From assembly GCA_037074615.1 (NCBI GenBank), contig CM073562.1:13811001-13875000 (forward strand): a DNA stretch of 64,000 bases. The letters run 5' to 3'. Source of the stretch: Leucaena leucocephala (lineage: Eukaryota > Streptophyta > Magnoliopsida > Fabales > Fabaceae). Numbering within the stretch: position 1 is the first letter of the stretch; each line of letters opens with the position of its first letter. The notes under the pieces were generated by a model. That model worked only from the letters and a program-made list of their open reading frames with translations, had not been told where the DNA came from and ran no database searches. Shown here in pieces: positions 38,009-50,600 of this stretch. The position numbers and the translations under genes are program-made.

Positions 38009-38800
38009 AATGGGTCCATTTAGATAGACTTTTAAACAAATATTTATAGAAAAAAAATTTAGATAACTTTTGTATAAGCTCTTTTAGAGAAGAATTTATA
38101 AAAAAGAAAGTTATTCTAAATAAATGAGTATTTGAATAGTTATTATTAGAAATTTTTTTATTATTAATAAATTACTAAAAATGATATAAGATAAGAAAAA
38201 ATAGAGATGTTCACTTGTCAGACCATCATTTCCTTTTTTTCTCTAGTGACGCTATCTTCTTCTTCTCTAGAAATTTCAGACGAGAAATTCCAAGTGACAC
38301 TCAATGATGGATGATGACTTCCGCTTCTCTGACAACAACTTCATCTACTTCTCTCTGTGACCCACGGTGACTTCATCTTCTTCTCTGACCGCTACTGCCT
38401 CTCCTCCTTTCTATGACCCACGATGACTTCCTCTTCTTCTCCGACAGTAACATACGAAAGTGACGCCAACTCCAACGATGAGAGTACAGTGGTGGTAGAA
38501 GAAGAAGGCATGCAATAACACGAAAGAGAAGAGAGAGAATGGAGAGAAAAGAAGATAGAGTGTATTAGAAAAAATAAGAGTAAAATAGTAATTAAACCGT
38601 CTATAAACTCTTTTATTGTTCTATAAATTATTCTTATAAACTTATTTAAAATCATAATTTAGTTCATAAGCTCTTTTAAACAAATAAAGCTGTTTATTTT
38701 AAAAAAAAATCAAATTAAAGTTTAGACCAGAAATATTTTTATTTTCAATTTTTTTCAAATTAAAGTATAGACCATAAACCTTTTTAAAATCCTAGTTTAA
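38009..38800 (+). mobile_element. Dispersed non-autonomous repeat family, copy D, with a foreign insert
   Basis: The left arm (GGGTCCATTTAGATAGACTT, then AAATAAATGAGTATTTGAATAG near 38117-38138) and the core (AAAATAGTAATTAAACCG and CTATAAACTCTTTTATTGTT, 38582-38622) match the other copies. Between them, about 38210-38510 holds less AT-rich sequence rich in TTCTTCTTCTCT and CGATGACTTC units that the sister copies lack. The right boundary is uncertain. Confidence 0.55.
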
Positions 38801-39109
38801 AATCAATATATGTAACTTTAGAACTAAACCTGAAGTGACCAAGGGATATGCATAGTAACAAGATGCAGAGTGAAAGCTCAGAGAAGAGTCTGATAATATA
38901 TTAGAGCTCGTAAATGACACAGAAAAAGGATGAGAGAGATCATTACACGTCAAACTGACATGCTTCATGCAAAAAACTTCTTTGCCATTAGTCACTTCTG
39001 AATTCTAATACAGATAAACAAAAGAAGCATCAGAGACTCGATTCACAGCACTGTCTCTCAGATACATGTTTATTGGAGGGTTCCATACACATCTTATCTT
39101 TTGTGTGTG

Positions 39110-39136
39110 TATTGGGTGGGGGGAGGGGGGGGGGGA
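39110..39136 (+). repeat. G-rich tract with G-quadruplex potential
   Basis: The plus strand reads GGGTGGGGGGA followed by twelve G residues, so four or more G-runs lie within 27 bases. It is 47-73 bp beyond the PRXIIF stop codon, inside that gene's likely 3' untranslated region, where the mRNA itself would be C-rich. Confidence 0.85.
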
Positions 39137-39182
39137 ACAGAACTTATTATTACATATGATATGCTTAAAAAGCATAGAAACT

Positions 39183-41110
39183 TCAAATCTGTTCCAAAAT
39201 GGTCTCTGCACCAGAAACTTTGACATCAGATGGAGCTTCTTCAACGTTAAAAGCCTTCACTTTCCCATCTACCACAAAAGCTGACCATCTACACCAAAAC
39301 AACAGCAACTATTCTTTAGTGGAAGGTAGAGAAGACGTGTATCATCATATAGAAAGCAAATTCTCTAAAACATGTTCAAGACCATACGATAATCGTATGT
39401 ACAACAGATCTTTAGGATGAACAATATACCTTTGAGATCGAGTTCCCAGCAGAGCACCCGAGAGATCTGTTATTAAATCTAAGCTTTTGTGGAAGCTCCC
39501 ATCAAAGTCCCCAAAAAATTCAATCTGCACAGAAATATTTTACACCCCAAAAATTTAGTTATTGAAGCATGATAATCGGACACAAAATTAATACTAATGC
39601 AACTCTGACTATATTATGTGTTGTGAAGGGCACAATCTCCATATAGATTAGCTACATTTGTGGACTTCTTGGAGGTCAAAGTTCATGAAAATCACTTTAT
39701 CCTTCTTGCATGTCAATAGTAATTGCAATTTTAGGTATTCTAGTCACCCAATCACGATAAAAATTGAAAAAAACTCAACAACCTTTGCCAAAACAAAGTC
39801 TCTGGTCAAATAAAATAAAATAATAATAAACCAAAATTCTCTAATCCTTCTCATTTTCTAAAAATCCAATATAGTAGGGACAGACAGTTATTATGTGTTT
39901 GTGATAACTGGTGAACTAAATACCAAACCAGATAACACTAAATAGTATGATGGAAATGCAGGAGGTTTCAAAGTGAAATGAATGATCTTGTGAGTTGGCA
40001 AACTACAAATGGGAAACAAAAAGACTGCAAAGATGGAAGTGGAAATAATAATAAAAAAACTCATTTTTAAGGCTAAAAATTAATGGCCAATATAATGATT
40101 GTTAAGGAGGGAAATTGAAAACCCAAAGTGCATGGTACTCTTAATACTCAAGGAAAAGAGCAGGCGCTAACTTACAGCGTCTTTGGCTTGAAGTTTTTCT
40201 GCCCACGCATTCATAACATACGGATCATTGATAGACACACAAATAACAGAATCAATGCCTTTAGACTTAAACTTTTCAATATTATCTTTGTAAGCAGGAA
40301 CATGTTTGTTTGAGCAAACTCCTGTGTATGCACCCTGAGACATTCCAAAGCATCATGATAAGCAGAGTATTTTGGATCAATACAAATAACAATGTCACAG
40401 TTTCTTTCAAAAAGAAAGATTTCTTGTATGCATATATATATGTGGAAAGCATCCATTCCCTCACTGATGTCAAGAAATACCAAAGAAACGCAAAAACAAG
40501 CAAAATACGTCCACTGCCATATGTCAAATTGAGGGAATGGATGCTAACAGTAATACAAATACCACAAAATGTATAACATATTATACGTAATTTACAACAT
40601 ACTGTCATGTCCTTACCGGAAGGCCGAAGACGACGACTTTCTTGTCCTGAAAAATCAAATTGATGGGGAAAAAAGATATTAGAAAGATAAAATGTGATGA
40701 AACAATCAAAGAAAGAGAAAGGGACAGAAATTCGACAGATAGGTGCAAGTTTTAATTTAATTCATAATTCATAATGTCTACAGATTTGGTAAAGACGCTA
40801 GCAAGTTGCAACATTGCCATTCTACTTATTTAACATAAAATCCGCTTATTACTATTTGCCAATATTGCAAGTACTTCAACCTCAACAAGTATTGCAGGAA
40901 ATTCACCTTGAAGATATCTTTGAGAGGAGTGGTGGAGAACTTAGAGGAGACTCCATCATCCCAGGAGCGAGCTTTCTGGAGAGAAACATTAGGTGCGGCG
41001 GCGATTAAGTCAGTGCCAGAAGCAACCTTAGCGTAAGACCTGAGTGACGCTCCGGATCGAAGAACAGACACGGCGGAGCAAGTAGCTCGCTTGACGATGG
41101 AGGACGCCAT
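39183..41110 (-). CDS. PRXIIF: Peroxiredoxin-2F, mitochondrial
   Basis: Five exons on the minus strand: 41110-40907, 40646-40617, 40334-40176, 39524-39430, 39288-39183, closing to 197 aa (the Arabidopsis protein is 201 aa). It is a thiol peroxidase that reduces hydrogen peroxide and alkyl hydroperoxides in the mitochondrial matrix. The N-terminus (MASSIVKRATCSAVSVLRSG) is Arg/Ser/Ala-rich with no acidic residue, as for a mitochondrial presequence. The mature part starts near GTDLIAAAPNVSLQKARSWD. FGLPGAYTGVCSNKHVPAY carries the peroxidatic Cys (residue 85), and the second Cys lies in SVICVSIND (residue 110), the usual type II spacing. FFGDFDGSFHKSLDL, then WSAFVVDGKVKAFNVEEAP and the C-terminal AETILEQI complete the family signature. 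Exon 2 is only 30 nt (DKKVVVFGLP). Confidence 0.96.
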
Positions 41111-41356
41111 GTGTTGTCGATTCAAGATTGCTCCTTTTCAATGGTTCCCGGATTCTGGAAGCAAGAGACAAAATGTTGTCCAAGGCGGTTGCTTATTGGG
41201 CCGGGGATGATGGCAATAGCAAACAAAATTGCTTCTAACGGCCCGTTATTCATCTCTGTCTTCAACACGCCCATATTGAGACGCGTTAATAAATTTCGGG
41301 CCGCTGCCTACTAACAAGTGGGACCCCAAATAAAAGTTATATTCATGATAACAATA

Positions 41357-41820
41357 CCTAGAGTATATTTGGATTAATTTTTAGAGAATAGATTTTAGAA
41401 AGAATAGATTTTAAGAAAAATATATTTTGGGAAGAATAGATTTTAAAAATAGAGATATTTGATGATTAGTAGTAGAATTACTTTTTATATTGATAAATTA
41501 TTAAAAATGGTATGATTAAAAATATGAGAGAGAGGATAGAGAAGAGAGAAGAGAGAGGAAAGAGGAGATAGGGTAGAGAAGAAAGATGAGAGAGGGTAGA
41601 GAAAAGAGAGGAGAGAATGAGTAAGAAAAAGTAGGGGTAAGATAATAATTGGATAATCCATAAGCTCTTTTACTGTTATAAAAGTTATTTTCAGTAACTT
41701 ATTCAAAATCATGATTTTAGCTAAAATCACTTCTGGACAAATATAGTTATTTATTTAAAATTTCTCCAAACTAAAGTTTTATCTAAAAGGGCTTTTGAAA
41801 CCTTAGTGCAAATAGGCACC
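41357..41820 (+). mobile_element. Dispersed non-autonomous repeat family, copy E
   Basis: The left end is GAGTATATTTGGATTAATTT, followed by AGAATAGATTTTAG-type units. A GA-rich centre (41520-41625) leads to the core (AAGATAATAATTGGATAA and CCATAAGCTCTTTTACTGTT, 41638-41680). The right end is near TGCAAATAGGCACCTA. It begins about 250 bp upstream of the PRXIIF start codon, so it may sit in or next to that promoter. Confidence 0.65.
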
Positions 41821-41837
41821 TAGTAGTTATCTCACTT

Positions 41838-42325
41838 ATGGCATGTTTGGATTAACTTTTGGAGAATAAATATGGGAAAATAGATTTTAAAGAATAGATT
41901 ATAGGAAGAATAAATTTTAAAAATTGAGATATTTGGATGATTAGTAGTAGAATCACTTTTCATATTGGTAAATTACCAAAAATGTATGATTTGATTAAAA
42001 GTAAGAGAGATGAGGGAGGGTAGAAAATAAAGAGGAGAGAGTGAAGATAAAAGAGAGGAGATAGGAGACAGGGTGGAGAAGAGAGATGAGAGAGGAGAGA
42101 GGAGAGATGGTGTAAGAAAAATAGGGGTAAAATAGTAATTGAATAGTCCATAAGCTCTTTTACTGTTCCAAAAACTAGTTTCAGTAACTTATTCAAAACT
42201 ATAATTTTAAACCATAATTTTAACCAAAATCACTTTGGATAAATATAACTGTTTATTTAAAATTTCCTTAAATTAAAATTTTACCCAAAAAAAAACTTTT
42301 TAAACCAAATAGCTAAACATACACT
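41838..42325 (+). mobile_element. Dispersed non-autonomous repeat family, copy F, in tandem with copy E
   Basis: The left end is GGCATGTTTGGATTAACTTT and the right end, read on the minus strand, TAAGTGTATGTTTAGCTATT, an imperfect inverted repeat. The GA-rich centre (42005-42115) and core (AAAATAGTAATTGAATAG and CCATAAGCTCTTTTACTGTT, 42128-42170) match copy E. The two copies lie in the same orientation about 18 bp apart. Confidence 0.65.
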
Positions 42326-42329
42326 TAAT

Positions 42330-43143
42330 CCCTTAACTGAGTTGTGAGGGTTTAAATTCTGTCTTTAAGCATAAAAACTATCTTATAACTAGGTATTTAA
42401 CCTTAAGTAGAGGTCCGTGATAAAAATGATTAGTTATTGTTATTGACTGTAAATAATTGATATATTTATATATATAAATTATATTCTAAGATAATTCACC
42501 TTATTTGTCTCTATAGTTTTTTTATTGTCTTTATAATTTATTTAATTATAGTTATTAGTCCCTATACCTATAATACGTTACGACATTCTGTCTTAATTGT
42601 AAGACCTATTCATTTTTTTTAAAAAAAATTAAAAAATTATTTAATTATAATTTATTATATATAATCTCTTTAAAATGATTAGTTTATAAATTAAATAAAT
42701 TAATTTAATAAAAAATAAATATAAATATTTTAAAGTAATTTATTTAATTTATTTAATCTTTTAAAAAAGTTAATAAAATCTTATAATTAAAACTGAAAGA
42801 CACCACAAACCTTAACTTTACTTTGACTCCGACTACAAAATTAATAATGACTTCTTGTTTATCATAAATCATAGTCTCATTGAACAGATTGGAACAAAAC
42901 CACATATCCTGTAATCTGCTATCACATGTCTGAAAACACGCCATAGAGACGAACTTCAGCTCATTGGGGGATTGTCTGAAACTTATAGAAGAACTCATCA
43001 ATATCACAAGTATATTGCAGGACTGTGATTTGAATCAGCTTTTAGTCTTTTAGCAGCATCAGGAGACCATAAACCATCATAAAGTTGAAAAGAGCAGCTA
43101 TGATAGCAGATACTCAGGTGAAAAAAAATCCACCTCACAATGT
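42330..43143. other. Intergenic and probable 3' untranslated region of TSC10
   Basis: The left half is AT-rich with no gene. From about 42780 up to 43143 the sequence is less AT-rich and probably represents the 3' untranslated part of the last TSC10 exon, since the stop codon lies eight bases into that exon. Confidence 0.45.
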
Positions 43144-45951
43144 CTATTTGCCTACAAAAAAACAAGGGTATAAGAAATGTTACAGGATCAGCAATCCTGT
43201 ATGCAAATGATCTCATAAAGCAACATTAACCATTTTATAACAAATCACATGAAAGCGATATTGCCACGTTAAAATTATGAAACAAATAGTTCTTTTCTAA
43301 CCACTCCCAAGAAAGGAGAGAAAAGGGAGGGGGGCCGAACACAGGTTTAAGTCAATAACCAAATAGAAATAAGACTGTGAACCTTACCAAGTGCATGAAG
43401 CCAGTATTCATGCAACGTTTAAAAAAGTTTTAAAGGGAGAAATCTGACTGTTTTTTTTTACTTTATACCCAAATAAACAAACTAATATCGTATGTTGGCA
43501 TAATTACATAAGCAAGCAAGAAAATTTAAAGTTCTCTAATCTTAAACCACATAAGTTTAGCATATTTGAGATAGATATTTTGGTTTGAATAAATTATAAT
43601 ATTTAAGATAGATATCAGTTTGTCCAACACTTACCACGTCTTTGGGCATGGAAATTCTCTATACTTCTGTACCAAGTCCATTGGAAAAATAGTGTGGTAA
43701 TGCGTAATATTCCAACAGCAAAAACCTCAACAAATGCCATCAAGAATGAGCTTTGTGGGGAAAAACCAGAAGTTGCTAAGGCCAGCAAGTATCCCTCAAG
43801 ATTGCAGGGGATGAAAAAGCTGCCAGATTTGATGCCTTTTAAAGCTCTCCGAGCAACTTCATCAGCCTTCATTAAACCGCCGGAGGACGCAATTAAACTG
43901 GTTATCTGTGGTTTTTTCTTGTTTTCTGTAAAGAGCATGTTTCAGTTTATCAATTCACTTGACTACAGAAAAAAAGAAGGGAACAAATTGCCAAGGGATC
44001 GAATAATCAGATATTTGATACACAATACATACAAAAGGAACAACTTTTGACATTCTAATTCCATGAAGTCATAACTCAAATTGTAAGAATACACATAACC
44101 CTGTATTCAGTAACTGTACCCTGAGTTGTGAGCATTCTCTTGATATATACTATTCCCATTAGGACCGATTTCACAACTCGCTTATATATAATGGAAATTA
44201 GAAACAGAATTTTAAGGAAATATTATTTAGCTAAGAAAGTATGACAAACAGCATGAAATTCAAAGTAATAAATTATTATATGTATTGATTCATGCATTAT
44301 GATCTGTAGATTATGGTTCCTCACATCCATGATTAGCTTGAACAAACAAGATCAAATTGATGACAGATGATATCCAAGATGCTACTTAACTCATTACCAG
44401 TACAAAATGAATATTGATTTGTTACCAAAAACGATGTAATTGAGTAAATAAGCTCAAAAACTATTCAATACCTTCCAATAGACCAGGAGTGTCTGTGTCT
44501 GGTGGGAATATTAAAGAAACACGAATGTTATCTGCTATAACCTCCTGTTGCAATGCCTCTGCTAGACCACGAAGCCCAAATTTACTTGCCGCATAAGCTG
44601 TATAACCATAAATGCCCACCTACAAATAAATAAAAATTCAAGTCAACAGATATATAACTTTATAATACCAACTCAAGTTTTCATTAACAGTTTTAGAATC
44701 CAAGGCAAGAGAGATAATTGGCATATATGTTCAAACAATCAACCAAATTTTCTATAAACACACAGGTGCCATGTTTTCCTTCCTTCAGTTATCATGGTAT
44801 GTTATTTACTCATTGGGTTTTCACAACTCACACTTCCAGTTTTCCATGTTTTCAACTTTCAAGTGCAATGTTTCCCAAGTCCGACTCCAACATCATAAAT
44901 CAAGTCACCTCCACAGTGCCAATCCCAGCACTTGTTCTAGAGGGTGCAATATGTCAATTTTGTTTTCCTTTTGTTGTATAATACTATAATTTGCAATCAA
45001 GTCGATTGCTTCATGGAACCACAAGGAGGGAGCTGTGACCAGTCTTGATATATACATTAACTTTTTGACGGAATGTTGTGCCAGAGAGTGGAGCTCTTGA
45101 TTGATACACCCAAAATGTGATTGATACACTTTTTGACGTGAGTGACCATTTTCACTCTTTTACTAATGTTTACATGTAAAAGCGTTAAATTGTTGTCACA
45201 ATATTAAAAACGAAAGACTTTCCCTTTAGATAGTTTAATTTAAACAAATCCCCTTTAGATAGAAATCTAAAATTATAACCATTTGTAGATGTTTGCCAAA
45301 GCAATTTCATAGAGGAAACATATTCAAATCACATTTCTCACATACACAGATCACTTTAGGACCATAGACAATATTGATAATGAAGTTCCATAATCCTTTG
45401 GAAGTATAGGAAAATACCTGGCCAGCCTGCGACGACATGATAGCAATTGAAGCAGGTCCCCGGTCCACCCTGTTCTTCATTGCCGGCAACGCAGCCTTGA
45501 TCAAATTGAAGCTCCCCATCAAATTCACGTCCATGAGAAACTTCACGCCAAATAGTTCCTGCTTCTCCATCTCCGTCGCCCAAAACACCCCATGATTCAC
45601 AATCAACATGTCAATAGGCCCCGCTTCATCCACGGCCCGTTTCAGGGCATCGTAGTCGCGCACATCGGCGGAGTAGACGGCCACATCGATGCCGGTGGAA
45701 AGGCGAATCGAATTCCTGGCCTCCTCGAGCTTGTCCACAGAGCGAGCAAGGATAGAGACGCGAGCGCCCTCAATCGCAGCCTGGCGAGCTAGGGCGAGCC
45801 CGATCCCACTCGATCCCCCAGTGATGAACACGTGGCGATTCTTGATCGGGATCTTCGCCGGACGGGGCCGCACAATGAAGTACAAAAGAATGAGGACAGT
45901 AAGAGGAACCAGAAGGAGGAGAGTGAAGAAGGCGAAGGAGACGACCGCCAT
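43144..45951 (-). CDS. TSC10: 3-ketodihydrosphingosine reductase (3-dehydrosphinganine reductase)
   Basis: Four exons on the minus strand: 45951-45418, 44619-44472, 43925-43635 and 43151-43144, closing to 326 aa (Arabidopsis TSC10A is about 327 aa). It reduces 3-ketodihydrosphingosine to dihydrosphingosine with NADPH, the second step of sphingolipid long-chain base synthesis, at the ER membrane. A hydrophobic N-terminal segment (residues about 4-27) is followed by the Rossmann motif FITGGSSGIGLALARQ (TGxxxGIG at 44-51). NHGVFWATEMEKQELFGV and IAIMSSQAG precede the active-site YTAYAASKFGLRG (Tyr187, Lys191). Another hydrophobic stretch near SFLMAFVEVFAVGILRITTL sits close to the C-terminus, which ends QRRGK. 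The last exon supplies only eight coding bases (GC AAA TAG after a G from exon 3), so that junction rests on splice signals and phase. Confidence 0.94.
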
Positions 45952-46201
45952 TACCCTTCTTCTGCTTCAAAACCTTCGAAATGGTGACCACTTTTAGTTC
46001 TTACACCACTCTCAGCAATGCGACCTTTCCAAGATGAAACATTCTGTTGATATTTTTTTTTTTTGGTACAAAGATGGAACATTCTTGTTTCACGCAAGTG
46101 GCCGAAATTTCAAACATCAAACATGTGGCACTCTCTCATTCTTGGGCTTGTAGGCTTTCTTTCTTAATCAAATTTCACATATAACAAAGCCACACGCCAT
46201 G

Positions 46202-46239
<38 letters not shown>

Positions 46240-47634
46240 CAATATTCGTATATTTAGAATTTAAAATTTAAAATCAGCATACAAGATCTCCCAATGCCTA
46301 CAATATACTAGAAAACCAATAAAAATAAAACGAAAATTGTCTGAGAGATTGATGTCAAGTTTACAGGAAGAAGATAAATTTCTGGGTTTGAAGGAATTAT
46401 TAGCAATAGATTGAGGAACGAAGCATGTATTGCATCAGTTAGTTCCTCATTCGCTTCTAACTCGAGTGATGAGGAGGAGGATGGGGGGTTGATTTAGCTG
46501 AGAAAGTATGAAGGAAGAGAAAGGAGCAACAAAGAAGTAGGCGGAGGAGAGTATAATAATATTATGAGTTAATTTTTCTGGTTCTTCTTTCAGCTTCCAT
46601 GAAAGCTTCAAGAGCTTTCTATTGATTATTATTATTATATAAGCTAACTAATGGCGCATCATATCAACATGTGGGAGGTTTCTTTTGTCTTCATCTTCAT
46701 TTCTGAATTTTGGATTGAATCTTAGGTGGGAGTGGGCAGATATGAGACACTAATCTATGCATTGCCACAGACACCAAGAACAACCTGATTCTATTTCCTT
46801 GTGCTGCACCACAGTTCAGCATTTTAATTTTATCTCATCATCAATATCAATATCAATATTAATCATTTTTATTCAACCTAACATAATTCACTCCATATAA
46901 ACAATATTTAAAATGTATTCATCATGAGTAATACTACTTTTTTAAGAAAACAATATATCATAATTAATTTAACTACAAATTAAAAATTGATTTTTCATAT
47001 CATATGTACTATGGCATATCCTAGTGAATGTCTAGGGTTGAAACTGCACCAGCATGATTGGCAAAACTATTCTGAGTATATTTATTCTTTTTTTCAAATC
47101 AAAATAAGAGGCAACCCACTTCGAAGAAAATGTAAGCTAAGTTAAATCCACGATGTATCAAAGGCTACATCAATCTTTTATTTTATTTTTTCCATTTGGA
47201 TAGCAAGCATAGAGCCTAATGAAAAACCCCAAACCTCATCCCAAAAGGATGTGCCACTAGACCAAATGTTTCGGTGCTACATACACCTAATTAAAGCATA
47301 TATGATTAAATGGAATTAGCCAGTAAGCTATGATCCTGTGGGCAACAATTCTGCAGAAAGAAACTGAAAAATGTTGATAAAGTTGGGGCCAGTCTATGTT
47401 AATTTCATCCTTTAAGGCCAAATAATCAAATCATATGGCTATTTAGATCAATTTGGTTTTGAATTGAATAACCATATTGAGGAGTTATTTGAATCTTATA
47501 CAGATAAATATCATTACACTCAGATCCATTTTCATAATTCTCTCTGCCCCTCTCACCAATATTAGCAATCAATCTGCCGTAATCTCTTTAAACCTAAAAC
47601 CCTTCATGTTTTGTAAAGCCTTGATCATCCAAAA
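45952..47634. other. Intergenic region between ECR1 and TSC10
   Basis: Both neighbours lie on the minus strand, so the TSC10 promoter is just above 45951 and the ECR1 3' end just below 47635. A TA microsatellite occupies 46206-46236. No other gene is seen. The segment 46330-46560 is purine-rich but shows no recognised product. Confidence 0.5.
46206..46236. repeat. TA microsatellite
   Basis: About 15 TA units, roughly 260 bp upstream of the TSC10 start codon. Confidence 0.9.
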
Positions 47635-50600
47635 TCACGCTCCTCCAGCAGTGTCCATATCTGTAACCCCATCAATTCCCTTGAAAACAACTGATAATTT
47701 TCTCAGGCAGGAGGATTTTTGGTCATTCATGGTGGTTGTCCCATTCACATGAACAACATCCCTGGATAATTTACCCATCAGATCAAAAAGAGTTAGACTC
47801 AGGTTTGATCGAGTCATTTCTTCCAATACAGGGGGCGCTTGCATGTACAAATTCTTTCCCCGGTGTGAGACGCTGGCTCGTGATAACCGCAACTTCGGAT
47901 GTTCTTCCAGAAGATCGATGAACTAATTCCACAATAAGATTTTGAAAACATTAGAAGGACGTATGCCAAAGATAAGTCAGAGCAAGAGAAAAACTTCACC
48001 TAATGAAATACAGGCAATCATTAAAACATAAGCCCTGTTTCAATTCCAGATTCAAGATGCAGAACATGTCATTGATGATAGAAAATTTTCCTCTCTAATA
48101 TGATGTGAATTGAAAGCGGAAAGATAATGGGAGTAATAAAAACACGCAAGTAACTGTGAAGGTTTAACAAATTGAGATTATTCATGTGCCCCCAAAATAA
48201 TCTTTCAAATTCTTCCAAGCGCACAAAGTCAAATGAACGTACAAGAAGAAGCTCTGCAAAATCCAGACACTAACACAACTAAATTTAAATACTTCAGTTC
48301 AGCATCATTTTAAAAACCACAGTATTAGATGAAAAAGATAATGGAAAAAGAAGGCCTCAGAAAGAGAGAAAAAAATATAAAAGCTAAATGAGAAGTCTAC
48401 TTTAGTCCTAAATATAAAACCCTAATCCACTTTGCCTCCTAAAATTATAATTTCCCCCCCAAAATATAACTATATGATTACACGTATTAAGAGAGTTTCT
48501 ATTAAGGTTGGTTCAAATGCACATGATTAAATGAGATATTTTAATAAAACTAACACAAAACCATTACAAATAACTAATTTAACTAACTTCCTCAATCTAC
48601 CCAAATTAGTTAAATAAATCTTATATTAATGATTGGAAGTAGTACATGCACAAAAGACATCAAGAATAGACAAACATAACAAAAACATCAAACAATTAAT
48701 TGAACTACTCCATTCCTTAATATAAGACATATTTACTAATTTGATTAGATTAAAAAAGTTAGTTAAATTACTTAATATGACATTTTTTCTAAGAACCCTA
48801 ATTATCTTCATTAACCCCATCCCTCTCCCTTTTACTTGATTATTGTTGAACGAGTATTAATAGGAGTAATTTGGGAAGAAGTTAATAAATATAAAAAATA
48901 CATCTTATATTTAGGACTAAAATCAACTCTCCAATTAAGTTTTATATTAAGGATTGGAGGAGTACTCAATTTCTAATTATATATTGAAGAGGTTCAGGAG
49001 TCAAGAGCTGAGAAATAACCTTCTGCAATGTGACTGAAGGCTCCATTTCAATAAGTACACCAGGACCACATACAAGACACTCTTTATCCCTCTCAAATTC
49101 TGTAACTTTAGTATGCACACCAGATGTTCCATTGTACCTACATAAGATTGGATTAATTATTAGTAACCGATGGTCATGCTTTATACTGCATGTCAAAGAC
49201 ACAAAATAACAAGCATATTGTGTGAACGCGCACACGCTTGTATGGGTAAAAATATTAAAAATTCATGTTTGTCCAATTAAGCATTGTGATTTCACTATAG
49301 AGGATGAAAGTTCCGCAATCAGGGACACAAGTTATAATGCATAAGTTAAAAAAAGAAATACTTTGATATCTGTCATGCAAAAAAGAAACTAGAGGAAACG
49401 AAATACCAAAACTAGTCAAGCGCAGAAAGCAATTATCGTAAATGCAGAGAAAATGAAAAACACAAATTATGTAACACTGGCCATTAGTATACTATTAAGC
49501 AAAGATCTCGCCTCAAGCCCTTGGTTAAGCAAAATTAATGGTTAGGGATTCCAAAAGATCTTAGCTTTTAATACATGAAGAAAAGTTGGTCATATCGCCA
49601 TTGTCAAAGATATGATACTAAATTCGTTGATGGACCTTCTCCTCTCCCAAAACAGAAAAGGAATAAGAAGACTGCTTTGCCCATTGTCCAAGCCCAACAA
49701 TTTTTGCACCAGGAGGCATGGTAGACATACATCAATAAAATCATTCATGGGCCTTCCCCTCACAACTAAAGCTTTTACAATAACTTGATCCTCAAAAACC
49801 ATAGTAGATCGAGTATTGAAATTATGCAAGTATTACAATAAAATAAACCCAAGCAAAATGATAAAGCAATATGAACATATTGGACAATGCATAATTTTAA
49901 GCAGCTTCAGGCATTTATTTTGCATTAGTCCTTTATTGAAGATACCATGTTTTTCTGCATTCATCTTTAACATTCTACATCCTAAGAATGCATCCCATCT
50001 AAAGTGTGTAAATGCAGAAAAGATGATGAAAACAGGATAAAGATTGGAAATAGCAAATATTATAGAAAAGAAAGTACATACGTTAAATAATTGGACAAAG
50101 TTTTGCTGCACTCTGTTGCAATCTTCAATGTTTCCAGTGCACACGCAGCAGATATAATTGCATTGGTGGAAGCTATAGCTGGAATGATGTTCTTCACAAC
50201 ACCCTATCAAATAATTAATAGCTTAGTGGCAATGAAAATGTACTCCAAGTATGACAAGGGCGAACAAAAGGAGAAGCACAAGTATCTAACAATTTATGGG
50301 AACTCTAAGAATTTGTTTGGAAGGATTGGGTGAGAATGGGGAAAATCTTCAAGTAACTGTTTGAATGTTAAGAAGTAATGTGATGTGGTGGAATAGGATA
50401 TGTCGGCAGCCCATCGTAACCTGACCCACACCCTTACTTCCAAAATTCTCCAACTTGGGCGGTTTCAGATGGTTTGTGTTCCTTTTCATTTCACATTTAC
50501 CCTGTTAGCATCTCACTTTCTTTTCTTCTTCATATCAAAAGAAAATATGAATCAATGAATATTGATATTTCCTCCTCAAAAACCCACCCCACAAACCCAC

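Noticed and set aside
40211..40608. Overlapping frames around PRXIIF exon 3 (plus and minus strand)
   Set aside because: They run through introns or oppose the true exon. The spliced PRXIIF model explains the conserved sequence.
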